Shown here piece by piece: positions 1 through 7,430 of a stretch of 50,602 bases of DNA. The stretch is from the NCBI GenBank assembly GCA_019752635.1, contig JAIELX010000052.1, positions 1 to 50,602 on the forward strand. The letters run 5' to 3'. Positions within the stretch are counted from its first letter, which is position 1. Each line of letters opens with the position of its first letter. A program made the translations under genes and the position numbers. The DNA comes from Candidatus Obscuribacterales bacterium (GTDB taxonomy: Bacteria > Cyanobacteriota > Vampirovibrionia > Obscuribacterales > Obscuribacteraceae). The notes beneath the pieces were generated by a model that saw only the letters and a list, made by a program, of their open reading frames with translations, was not told the origin of the DNA and ran no database searches.

Positions 1-609
1 AACTTGCTGGTGATGGCTGACGAAATCTACGAGCGGCTCGTCTATGGCGAACACCGTTTCGCGAGCTTCCCAACGGTTCGGCCGGGTCTGATCGATCGCA
101 CGATCATAATCAACGGGGTGAGCAAGGCCTATGCGATGACGGGTTGGCGGATTGGGTGGACCTTGTCACCAGTGAACGTCGCCAAGGCGATGGACAGCCT
201 TCAAAGTCAGGAGACGTCTAACCCGTCGAGTGTTAGTCAGTATGCTGCCGTGGCGGCATTGGAAGGTCCTCAGGAATGCGTCGAGGAGATGCGCACGCAA
301 TTCGCTAAGCGGCGCGAATTTGTACGCCGTCGAATTGCCGAGCTGCCCGGTGTTTCTTGCACGGAGATGGGCGGCGCATTCTACGCATTTATCAACATAA
401 AGGCGCATCTGGGCCGCACCTACGGTGGTGTGAAAATCGACAACTCTAACGACTGGTGTTTACAGCTGCTTGAGCAACAAGGGGTGGCCACTGTGATGGG
501 CTCGGCGTTCGGCGCGGAAGGTTATGCTCGCATTTCCTTCGCTACGAGCTTGGAGACCCTGGCTGCTGGTTTCGATCGAATCGAAGCGTTTTTGAAAAGT
601 GCAGTTTGA
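1..609 (+). CDS. Class I/II pyridoxal-phosphate aminotransferase, C-terminal part
   Basis: This is the 3' part of a fold-type I PLP aminotransferase of the aspartate/aromatic aminotransferase kind; the reading frame is open to the window edge, so the 5' half is missing. The visible part starts at the conserved D-E-I-Y-E-R segment, in which the Tyr contacts the cofactor. It then has the Schiff-base lysine in G-V-S-K-A-Y-A-M-T-G-W-R, about 40 residues in, including the phosphate-binding Arg. The C-terminal small domain follows, with an A-R-I-S-F-A segment near the end that fits the substrate-carboxylate Arg region. Family membership is clear. The substrate (Asp, aromatic, or another amino acid) cannot be told from this half. 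Confidence 0.93.
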   Translation, partial: NLLVMADEIYERLVYGEHRFASFPTVRPGLIDRTIIINGVSKAYAMTGWRIGWTLSPVNVAKAMDSLQSQETSNPSSVSQYAAVAALEGPQECVEEMRTQFAKRREFVRRRIAELPGVSCTEMGGAFYAFINIKAHLGRTYGGVKIDNSNDWCLQLLEQQGVATVMGSAFGAEGYARISFATSLETLAAGFDRIEAFLKSAV

Positions 610-754
610 TCTCCCACAAGGAGACATTGTTCTCGATCTCTGCGAGCTTGCACTCCTCATCGCGCATTAATAGTGGACTGAATCAATTTTGATTAGTCAC
701 GTTAGCGTCATGCTCTCTGGATTACTATGCACGCATAGAGGAAAGGAGCTTTTC

Positions 755-1288
755 ATGAACATCGATCAAAAATTAGCTATTGGTTTAATGGTCGTCGCTG
801 TTATGAGTGCAAATGCGGGCACTGCTGCACTTGCTGACTGCAGTGGAAAGAAGAAGGAGAGTAAATCGCAAGCAACTATGAACAAGGACATCGTTGATAC
901 TGCGGTGTCTAATGGCAGCTTTAGCACTCTAGTGACCGCCTTGAAGGCTGCGGGGTTGGTTGAAACTTTGAAGGGACCCGGGGCTTTCACGGTGTTTGCA
1001 CCGACGGACGAAGCTTTCAAAAAAATTCCTAACGCAGACCTTCAAGCACTTTTGGCTGACAAGGACAAACTGACTGCAGTTCTCACTTATCACGTGGTGC
1101 CTGGTTCGGTTAAGGCCAGTGACGTTACCGACGGCAAGGCCGCCAAGACTGTTCAGGGTTCTGACGTTCACTTCTCCTTGCAGGACGGAAAAGCGAAAAT
1201 TGAGAATGCCACCATTACTGCCACGGACATCGCTACCTCCAACGGAGTCATCCACGTAATCGACACTGTTATCATTCCAAAAAACTAG
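755..1288 (+). CDS. Secreted fasciclin (FAS1) domain protein
   Basis: A 177-aa exported protein with one FAS1 domain. The start at 755 is chosen over an upstream in-frame ATG because AGGAG lies at 744-748 and the encoded N-terminus is a signal peptide: Lys near the start, a hydrophobic core L-A-I-G-L-M-V-V-A-V-M, and an A-L-A-D cleavage site. The FAS1 domain fills the rest: N-G-S-F-S-T-L-V-T-A-L-K-A-A-G-L, then G-P-x-A-F-T-V-F-A-P-T-D-E-A-F (the H1 box), L-T-Y-H-V-V-P-G, and the final G-V-I-H-V-I-D-T-V-I-I-P (H2 box). FAS1 proteins of bacteria are adhesion or matrix proteins of the cell envelope; the ligand is unknown. It stands alone, with a terminator-like hairpin just downstream. Confidence 0.93.
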   Translation: MNIDQKLAIGLMVVAVMSANAGTAALADCSGKKKESKSQATMNKDIVDTAVSNGSFSTLVTALKAAGLVETLKGPGAFTVFAPTDEAFKKIPNADLQALLADKDKLTAVLTYHVVPGSVKASDVTDGKAAKTVQGSDVHFSLQDGKAKIENATITATDIATSNGVIHVIDTVIIPKN

Positions 1289-1311
1289 AGAGCTTCTGAT
1301 TGTTCTTTGAA

Positions 1312-1340
1312 AAGACACTCGTGCAGCCCACGAGTGTCTT
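1312..1340. terminator. Terminator-like hairpin between convergent genes
   Basis: A perfect 12-bp stem, AAGACACTCGTG against CACGAGTGTCTT, encloses a 5-nt loop. It lies 24 nt after the fasciclin stop and downstream of the oppositely oriented hydrolase gene. On the minus strand the stem runs into TCTTTTC, so it could serve both genes. The plus-strand T-tract is poor. Confidence 0.6.
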
Positions 1341-1553
1341 AGCCATTTTCGAGGGGAAAGCCTCGTAATCTTTAGCAGTCTCTTCGCGTTCACTCTAAAA
1401 GGCTTGCGGAGAAGCGTGAGTGGTATGCTGACGTTGCCTTTGCTGGATTGGAGTTCTGCTACCTATACGCTACCCAAGAGCACTAACCAGAAAAGCTGCG
1501 GAACATTGTTCGCTCAATCAACTAGAACAAGTCCAGAAGATTGCGAGGGACCT

Positions 1554-3128
1554 TCAGGGTTTTCTTTTCGCTCCGTAAAATTTTAGCCAGGTGCAAAGTC
1601 CGTCCAATAATACCGGTGGAGTTTGCCCCAACTCGAAAACGAAGTGCTCATTAGTTCCGAGGAGAACAAGATTTTTCTCCGTAGTCTTCGCGCCGTTGAA
1701 CAATCCAATAGTGCTTGAAGGCTTTACCAACTGATCTTGGCTTCCCTGCGTCATAAACAACGGATCGGTTACTTGGCTCATAAACTTGGGAGCCTCTTTC
1801 ATGAATGCCGCAAACTTAGGACCGTCCTGCTTGTTTAGCTGCAGCTTTGCGCCGGGATCGTTCCTCCAACGCTGCCTAACGTCTTCCTTGCTTGTCACAC
1901 TTTCCAGTATGTCTTCTTCCAAATCTACGTCAGCACCCGGGTTGGTTAAAACGGCCAGGGCGAACTGAAGAGCCCTGTTCACTTCGTTATACCGCCGGTG
2001 TCCCGGAACTGAAGACACGATAGCATCCCACTTTCCGGGAAATTTAGCCGCGCAACGCAAAGCAATATTTCCACCCATTGATTCGCCTAGCAACACCAGT
2101 GGAATTTCAGGATTTTTCCTACGGATGATTTGAGAAACATTCTGTATATCCTTAATAGCTCGATCGAAGTCTAATCCACCGATGGGGTCGCCTTGCCAGC
2201 TTCCAAAGCCTCGCACGTCGAGTGCCACCACGAGAATGCCGCGAGCACTCAGCGCTCTTCCTAGCTCTTCGAAGGCGCTTGTGCTCAATCCCATCCCATG
2301 AATGCACAAAATAGCAGCAGAAGGAGTGACCGTTGGTCTCCATACTTTTATGGGCAACAGAGGATGAGCTGGAGCCAAGTGATACCAAACGAGTTCCATA
2401 GACTTAATGCCTGTTGGCCTCGCTAGTTTTAGTGCGGACTCCAGGTTCCTCAGCGACTCTTCGAAAAGATGGTTGGACTCTTCTCTCGTCACATCTTCCA
2501 GCTCATGCCTGCCAGTTTTGTCGTAGCAATCCGCTATGTCGCTCAGGCACCACGCCCGTGCCAGCAGATTGTCCGCTGGAGTCTTGACCAGCGCATCCTT
2601 ATAGCATTCGATTGCTTCGTCCCACCTCTTGCATCTGCCCAATGAGGACGCTCGCATTAGCTGTAAACGATCGCGATAAATACTTTCTGACCCTAGTGCA
2701 TCTTGGGCTGTCTTGAAAAGTTTGGCTGCCGTCTCATAATCTCCGAGCTGGAACGCGCAATCCGCGATATGAGCAGTGGCTAGTATTTGCACATCTTTCC
2801 CGAAGGGAGGCTTGCTGAGTTTTTGTAATGTTTGCCGAGCTCCGACATAGTCCTGCCCGGCAAACTGGAATGCCGACTTCCCAAACATTGCGCGAGATTT
2901 CTTGGCGAGGTCGACTTCCTTTGCGATTAGAGTGTCAAAATTTCGGATTCCCTCGCGATACTTCTGACTATCGGACTTGTAGCTTTCTGCTGCGTTTACT
3001 GGAACGATCTGTAAGAAGGCTGCGCAAATTGAGACGAGAAAAATGCTCTCTCTCATCGGGCGGAATCGCCCAGCCTTCTTCTGCACGGATTGATTATTTC
3101 GTTTCAGGTTGAGCATCAGGGATGTCAT
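1554..3128 (-). CDS. Secreted TPR plus alpha/beta-hydrolase (serine aminopeptidase/lysophospholipase-type) protein
   Basis: A 524-aa protein if read from the first ATG. A downstream ATG at residue 25 (M-R-E-S-I-F-L) begins a clear signal peptide ending V-N-A-A-E and is probably the real start (about 3056). Residues 80-235 are helical TPR-like repeats (for example Y-E-T-A-A-K-L-F-K, W-D-E-A-I-E-C-Y). Residues 260-520 form an alpha/beta hydrolase: oxyanion region C-I-H-G-M-G (275-280), nucleophile elbow G-E-S-M-G-G with Ser350, Asp465 in G-S-Q-D-Q-L, and His496 in T-N-E-H-F. The full catalytic triad is present. Hydrolases of this type cleave esters or small peptides; the substrate is unknown. 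The gene is isolated, with a 250-bp AT-rich upstream gap. Confidence 0.88.
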   Translation of the reverse strand: MTSLMLNLKRNNQSVQKKAGRFRPMRESIFLVSICAAFLQIVPVNAAESYKSDSQKYREGIRNFDTLIAKEVDLAKKSRAMFGKSAFQFAGQDYVGARQTLQKLSKPPFGKDVQILATAHIADCAFQLGDYETAAKLFKTAQDALGSESIYRDRLQLMRASSLGRCKRWDEAIECYKDALVKTPADNLLARAWCLSDIADCYDKTGRHELEDVTREESNHLFEESLRNLESALKLARPTGIKSMELVWYHLAPAHPLLPIKVWRPTVTPSAAILCIHGMGLSTSAFEELGRALSARGILVVALDVRGFGSWQGDPIGGLDFDRAIKDIQNVSQIIRRKNPEIPLVLLGESMGGNIALRCAAKFPGKWDAIVSSVPGHRRYNEVNRALQFALAVLTNPGADVDLEEDILESVTSKEDVRQRWRNDPGAKLQLNKQDGPKFAAFMKEAPKFMSQVTDPLFMTQGSQDQLVKPSSTIGLFNGAKTTEKNLVLLGTNEHFVFELGQTPPVLLDGLCTWLKFYGAKRKP

Positions 3129-3382
3129 TTACTATTTGTTGACAAGTTTTACTTTGAATTATGCATCATTCATAGTCTTTGCTGTGCGCTTCTATTACTT
3201 TTTTTGTGGGAAAACCTTGTATCGACAGAAGAGGCGTGATGTTACCGTGATTTGGCTTGCATCCGACAAAAGAAGAGAAATGCGTAATCCAGATTGCAGA
3301 AGAGTGAAGGCGACGGCGGAAAAACCGGTGCTGTTCGAGCTATGAATCAAATCGATAAAGCTTAAGATACAGTTGCATATCG
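3129..3382. other. Intergenic stretch upstream of the hydrolase gene
   Basis: About 250 bp, AT-richer than its neighbours next to the hydrolase start, where its promoter must lie. I see no convincing gene or strong box in it. Confidence 0.4.
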
Positions 3383-3868
3383 CTAATCTATCGTGAATTG
3401 GGAAAGAACTACTGCAAGACCAAGCATGAGCCCGGCGGGAAGCAAAACTAGGGACATTAAGCCGACTGCCCAGGGGGTGAGCAGCAGATCCTCCAACTCT
3501 TGCAGGATGAAGTTGCCTTTGCCATCGGTTGCTTTGCCGCAGAAATAGAAAAGAATCGAGAGGAAGAATGATGCCACCACGGCTCCGACTATGAATCTGC
3601 TGTAGGCTGTGGAAGTTGAATCAGGAAGGAATTGCGCTGCTGCAGGCACCAACACGAGCAAGATTGTATGAAGGTATGCCGGTAATCTGTTGAACTTGCA
3701 GTAAGCAGAAACAAACACCATCAGCACCGAGACTAATCCCCAGGCGTAAAACAGGAAAGCGCTATTGTTCAGACTAATCCCAAAGAGCGCGGATGCGATG
3801 GCCAGGTAAACTACTGAAGCCATGGCGCCGCAGCCAGCGAAGTTATAAGCGCGGTAAGCTGAAAGCAT
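3383..3868 (-). CDS. Small four-helix membrane protein, unknown function
   Basis: 161 aa with about four hydrophobic segments (residues about 13-33, 38-57, 68-108 as one or two spans, and 132-157), so an integral inner-membrane protein. The ATG at 3868 is preceded on the minus strand by AGAGGGG at normal spacing, which supports the start. A short loop between the last two helices (G-K-A-T-D-G-K-G-N) is the main soluble part. I do not recognise a family. It is a single gene followed upstream by repeat copy A. Confidence 0.7.
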   Translation of the reverse strand: MLSAYRAYNFAGCGAMASVVYLAIASALFGISLNNSAFLFYAWGLVSVLMVFVSAYCKFNRLPAYLHTILLVLVPAAAQFLPDSTSTAYSRFIVGAVVASFFLSILFYFCGKATDGKGNFILQELEDLLLTPWAVGLMSLVLLPAGLMLGLAVVLSQFTID

Positions 3869-3928
3869 GCGATCATCCCCTCTTTGATACGTTGCATGCC
3901 TGTCATATTAAGAACTGCCTGTGACGAG

Positions 3929-4194
3929 CTTGTGACGAGTTTTCTGTTTCGGAATATCTTGTAGCCCGATAGTGCGTTCGCAGGAGGATTTCATGAAAAA
4001 AACAGCGGCGGGAAATTAAAAAGGGGTAGACCTTCACTACGCTGGAGGGAGCAGTGAAGGTCTAGTATGTCGCGCCGGGCATAAAATCGTTCGGGTCGCT
4101 TTGCTCTTCGTTCGATGTGCTGCGTTCCTCCGATGCACTTATAATATTCACCTCTCATGGATCAAATCTGTAGCGATTCTGGAGAACACATGGA
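3929..4194. repeat. Dispersed intergenic repeat, copy A (with internal hairpin)
   Basis: This segment is nearly identical to 9211-9438. It contains an inverted repeat at 4027-4064 (TAGACCTTCACT against AGTGAAGGTCTA, 14-nt loop), then a conserved non-coding stretch through GGAGAACACATGGA. Copy A differs from copy B by about 45 nt (near 3971-4019) that carry a perfect AGGAGG, a 5-nt spacer and a tiny ORF. No transposase or target-site duplication is visible. Confidence 0.85.
3993..4019 (+). other. Eight-codon ORF with a strong ribosome-binding site (leader peptide or gene-start remnant)
   Basis: AGGAGG at 3982-3987 stands 5 nt before an ATG that encodes M-K-K-T-A-A-G-N and stops. The hairpin at 4027-4064 follows 7 nt later. 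M-K-K-T is a usual beginning of a signal peptide, so this may be the 5' stump of a lost secreted-protein gene. A leader peptide plus attenuator is the alternative, but no plus-strand gene follows within the next kilobase. Confidence 0.3.
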
Positions 4195-4303
4195 TCTTCG
4201 CGGAGTTGTTCAAGCTCGATAGCTGCGAATCACGCTAAAGACGACATCTTCAAATTGATTTGACTATGCTACTAGCCAGGGATACTGAACTGCAGATTTA
4301 CCC

Positions 4304-4834
4304 CTAATTCGCATCTGCGCAGGAGTTCTCCGCTTCGCCGCGGACCTTCTTGCCCTCCGGTGTGGTACCAACAAAAACCCACAAACTCTTAGAACCTTTC
4401 CCCGTGTCGTTTCCCGACCAATTGTTCGGATCGCTGTACGTTTTTCCAGGCTGCAAAAGTCCATTGGGACATGAATACCACTCGGCAAAATCCTTGTTCG
4501 AAAAAGCTTTTCCTGTGAAATTCGAAGGGACCCATTTATCGTCTATCTTCGAACAACCATAGAATTCTGTTATGCGAACGCGTTGTTTGAGGGCAGAGAC
4601 GCTTGTCTTGAAAGTCCACGTATAGGCGTTACCGCTACTGCCACCCTTTTGAGGTTTGACTGGATTGGGTGAATGCTCTACCCGAAGACCGATTGGAATG
4701 CGCGCCAACTGCTCATAAGTAGGCATACTGGCCTTACCATTCGTCTCCCCTGCTGAACAGGCGGAGCACCCGAGAGAAAAACTGATTACTGCGAGCCACA
4801 GCGCCTCGGGCGCCTTTCTTCTACTCATCACCAT
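4304..4834 (-). CDS. Secreted or lipoprotein-like protein, unknown function
   Basis: About 176 aa read from the ATG at 4834; an ATG two codons later at 4828 is equally possible. A TTG further out (4852) is less likely. The N-terminus has basic residues, a hydrophobic stretch (A-L-W-L-A-V-I-S-F-S-L) and G-C-S-A-C-S, where L-G-C or S-A-C could be a lipobox, so it is exported and perhaps lipidated. The mature part is rich in Trp, Asn and Gly with several Cys (Y-G-C, Y-S-C, N-S-C), suggesting disulfides. I do not recognise the domain. Confidence 0.6.
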   Translation of the reverse strand: MVMSRRKAPEALWLAVISFSLGCSACSAGETNGKASMPTYEQLARIPIGLRVEHSPNPVKPQKGGSSGNAYTWTFKTSVSALKQRVRITEFYGCSKIDDKWVPSNFTGKAFSNKDFAEWYSCPNGLLQPGKTYSDPNNWSGNDTGKGSKSLWVFVGTTPEGKKVRGEAENSCADAN

Positions 4835-4951
4835 GTCTTGCCGCCATTCCAAAGCTATGGACCCCTTGCAGGAGCTCGAAACCCCAAGTGAGGCTAATCT
4901 TGAAGCAAAGTTTGTCTAGCGTCAAGCCTCTTTGCCGCTATGATCGGCTCC

Positions 4952-4990
4952 CGCGCGCCGCTGATGACCTGCTCGACGAGGACCCGGGAT
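4952..4990 (+). pseudogene. 39-bp remnant of the secreted TPR protein gene
   Basis: CGCGCGCCGCTGATGACCTG and the following 19 bases match 20213-20251, the part that encodes the end of the signal peptide and A-D-D-L-L-D-E-D in the intact gene (one mismatch). The match ends abruptly and joins the segment shared with 16.0 kb. Confidence 0.65.
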
Positions 4991-5016
4991 CAAGGTTCAG
5001 TTGCAGTAATGATTGC

Positions 5017-5291
5017 GTACATGGAGCTATAGACTCCGAGAGGGCTCCAGAAGAATTCTGATGTCCGGTCTCGCTTCTACCTGAACTGTCAGACCGTGAG
5101 GAAACCGATTGTGATCAAAGACATCGCCTGCCTGCAGGTACCAAAATCTAGTTGGTGCAATCACACAATCGACGAGTTCTAGATGTTTGCCACGCTTATC
5201 GTTCACGTATCTCGCGTTTTTCCGCACATAACAGGCAAAACTAAATATGGTGGCATCATTCGCGCCGCGAAACAGCGATAGCTGCACCACG
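5017..5291. repeat. Duplicated 3' gene segment, copy A
   Basis: About 275 bp matching 16008-16282 with only scattered differences, starting just beyond the stop codons of the two genes and ending inside both reading frames. Confidence 0.85.
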
Positions 5292-5587
5292 CCTTGAGGC
5301 ACATACATTTCCATTGTACGTCCGATCACTTTGTCGAAGAAAAACGGAACACCATCAGTTCCAGCGTCCGTAAAAACTACTCTCTTCACATTCGGAGCGT
5401 TGGCATTCATCCACTGGGACGCTAGCACAATAGTATGATCGACGCTAACGTCCTGTTGACTGATTCTGCCCAGGTGCCCATCTAGCGCCGGTAAGAAGAG
5501 CATATGTTCATACTGTGGAAACGGTCTGTAGCTTACCATTGCGCAGCCTGCAGATTGAATTGACGAGGCAGCAAAACAAAAGAGCAA
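5027..5587 (-). CDS. Lipoprotein-like protein with a C-terminal domain shared with the 16.0-kb gene
   Basis: 186 aa read from a TTG at 5587; no ATG or GTG lies upstream in frame before a stop, so the 5' end may be damaged. The first residues (L-L-F-C-F-A-A-S-S-I-Q-S-A-G-C) look like the end of a lipoprotein signal with lipobox S-A-G-C. The last 87 residues, from V-Q-L-S-L-F-R, are almost identical to the C-terminus of the protein at 16018-16425, whereas the N-terminal halves are unrelated. The family is unknown; the shared domain is rich in beta-type segments. The clean boundary of similarity means one of the two genes arose by 3'-end exchange. Confidence 0.6.
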   Translation of the reverse strand: MLFCFAASSIQSAGCAMVSYRPFPQYEHMLFLPALDGHLGRISQQDVSVDHTIVLASQWMNANAPNVKRVVFTDAGTDGVPFFFDKVIGRTMEMYVPQGVVQLSLFRGANDATIFSFACYVRKNARYVNDKRGKHLELVDCVIAPTRFWYLQAGDVFDHNRFPHGLTVQVEARPDIRILLEPSRSL

Positions 5588-5687
5588 GAACGTGAAACCA
5601 GGATAAATTGCATCGACAGCACTTGAGGTTTACACAACTGGCACGGGGCACTGCGGCTCAAAACGGTCGTTTCTTCAAAAGAAGAGA

Positions 5688-5793
5688 ACGCGCTCGATAT
5701 CGCCGCGCAAGCATTGTCCGCATGGGAAGCTGCCGTCTGCCGGGACGACGAGTATGCAATCAGGCGGCTTCCCGAAGTTCGAGCGGTCTGAGC
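5688..5793 (+). pseudogene. 3' remnant of the phosphotransferase gene
   Basis: About 106 bp matching 14331-14437, the last third of a hundred codons of the intact gene (encoding L-D-I-A-A-Q-A and A-W-E-A-A-V-C up to the stop). No start or upstream part of the gene is present, so this is a broken copy. The rest of the 5588-5989 gap shows no gene. Confidence 0.8.
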
Positions 5794-5946
5794 ACAGGCT
5801 GTGATATCACTGCTCTATGCCAGTTCGCCGAAAATCAACTACATCACGTACTGCCTGTCATGGAGGCTTGTGATTCGATTGTGTCAGCGAAATGTATCAA
5901 ACTTGTGTCTTGCACGGAACTGCTAATTCCACGTTAAGGAACGCAC

Positions 5947-5960
5947 CAAGCCCGGGCTTG
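5947..5960. promoter_or_regulatory. 14-bp perfect palindrome upstream of the first kinase gene
   Basis: CAAGCCCGGGCTTG is a perfect palindrome 30 bp before the first possible kinase start. It could be an operator. Only one copy was noticed, so support is weak. Confidence 0.25.
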
Positions 5961-5989
5961 TCAAGTAGTATTGTAATGTTCAAGGGCAA

Positions 5990-7426
5990 ATGCCTGTAGC
6001 GGTCGGAATAACGAGCTTCGGGCGCAGAGTCCCTCGAACGGAGCCCCGACGAAACACTAAGAAAATGAACGATCTTGCACTGCAAATTACGTATAAGAAG
6101 ATGCACAAAGGTGCAGCATCGGTAAGCTGCATATTATGGCTGGCCGCATGCTGGATTGCATTTGCGCTGTGGTATCGAAACAGCGTCGCCATGCCCTGGT
6201 ACTTCGTTGCTTCTGCATGGGCGGCAGGCGGCTTTTTGTTCGTCTACGTGCCGTTCGCCATTGTCAGCTCGTACCAGGAAAGTGGCCTGGTGATGCTCGA
6301 CAGTGAGGGAATGGTTTTTCCGGCGACTTTTCTGGGGCTGGGTCCGAAACTCACGCTGAAGTGGAGTCGATTGAAGTCGATCCAGTGTAGCGGTGGCAGT
6401 CACCCCAGCTTGATTCTTACAACGAAGGGAAGCTTCTTCCCCTTTCGGCTTTCAACGAAATCGCTGGAGGCTAAGGACTTAGAACAGCTACTGCATGCGG
6501 TGGAGCTGTGGGCGCCGAAAGCGCTTTGGTCGCAACAAGCGGCAGACTTTAGAGATCGCATTCAGAGCGGTGCTTCGAACAATGCAAGCAAGTTCACCAG
6601 ACTTTGGGACGAAGAGCTTCGTCGGCGTTATCGCGTGACCACATTTTCACCGCATGAACCTGGGCACCAGCTTGGAGCAGGCAGATACGCAGTGTTAAAA
6701 CAGTTGGCATTCGGCGGTTTTTCTGCTGTGTATCTTGCGGAAGACGACGCCGCCGCGACTAAGGTAGTCATCAAACAACTCGTGGCGCATGGCTCACCCG
6801 AAACCCAACAAAAAGCGCTAGCTATGTTTCAACGTGAAGCGCAAATTCTTTCGCGCTTGAATCATGATGGAATTGCCCGCGTCATCGACCACTTTGTGGA
6901 TGCTGGTGTCAACTATCTGGTACTCGAACATGTCGATGGCGAAAACCTCAGGGAGATTGTTCATCGACGTGGGCCACTTCCCGATAGTGAGGTCGTCAAC
7001 CTGGCACTAAAAATGGTATCAATGCTGAATTACATGCATGAGCTAAATTCACCTCTGGTGCATCGTGACTTTACGCCCGACAACTTGATCCTAAAAGCGA
7101 GTGGTGATCTCAAACTGGTGGATTTCGGAACAACTACCGAATACATCCGAAACGCAACGGGGACTATGGTGGGAAAGCAAAGCTACATGCCGATTGAACA
7201 AATTAGAGGCAAATCTGAGCCTCGAACGGATCTTTATTCATTGGGTGGAACCTTACATTTCCTGTTGACTGGCCGCGACCCTGATCCCCTGTCGGTGAGC
7301 TCGGGCAACAGAGGAACGTTAGGTCCAATCATCGAGCGTCTGACCCAGCCGGAACCAGAGCTCCGGTTTGCTAATGCTCGAGAAGTCGAAGCTTCTCTTC
7401 TTCAATACTCGCGAGTTCGAGGTTAA
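5990..7426 (+). CDS. Membrane-anchored Hanks-type Ser/Thr protein kinase
   Basis: 478 aa from the ATG at 5990. An ATG at 6065 (M-N-D-L-A-L-Q) is an equally good candidate; neither has a strong ribosome-binding site. Residues 45-95 hold two membrane helices. Residues 100-180 are a beta-rich, PH-like stretch. The kinase domain runs from about 230 to 475: Gly-rich loop F-G-G-F-S-A-V-Y, ATP-binding Lys262 (V-V-I-K), H-R-D-F-T-P-D-N with catalytic Asp360 and Asn365, D-F-G at 378-380, and the S-Y-M-P-I-E-Q activation-segment end. All catalytic residues are present, so it should be active. The second kinase begins 4 nt after its stop; the two form an operon of paralogues. Confidence 0.9.
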   Translation: MPVAVGITSFGRRVPRTEPRRNTKKMNDLALQITYKKMHKGAASVSCILWLAACWIAFALWYRNSVAMPWYFVASAWAAGGFLFVYVPFAIVSSYQESGLVMLDSEGMVFPATFLGLGPKLTLKWSRLKSIQCSGGSHPSLILTTKGSFFPFRLSTKSLEAKDLEQLLHAVELWAPKALWSQQAADFRDRIQSGASNNASKFTRLWDEELRRRYRVTTFSPHEPGHQLGAGRYAVLKQLAFGGFSAVYLAEDDAAATKVVIKQLVAHGSPETQQKALAMFQREAQILSRLNHDGIARVIDHFVDAGVNYLVLEHVDGENLREIVHRRGPLPDSEVVNLALKMVSMLNYMHELNSPLVHRDFTPDNLILKASGDLKLVDFGTTTEYIRNATGTMVGKQSYMPIEQIRGKSEPRTDLYSLGGTLHFLLTGRDPDPLSVSSGNRGTLGPIIERLTQPEPELRFANAREVEASLLQYSRVRG

Positions 7427-7430
7427 GAAC

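Noticed and set aside
5017..5026. Fit of TGCAGT at 5002 to the operator motif
   Set aside because: Only the right half-site is present; the left half is ATCAAG and there is no -10 at the conserved distance.
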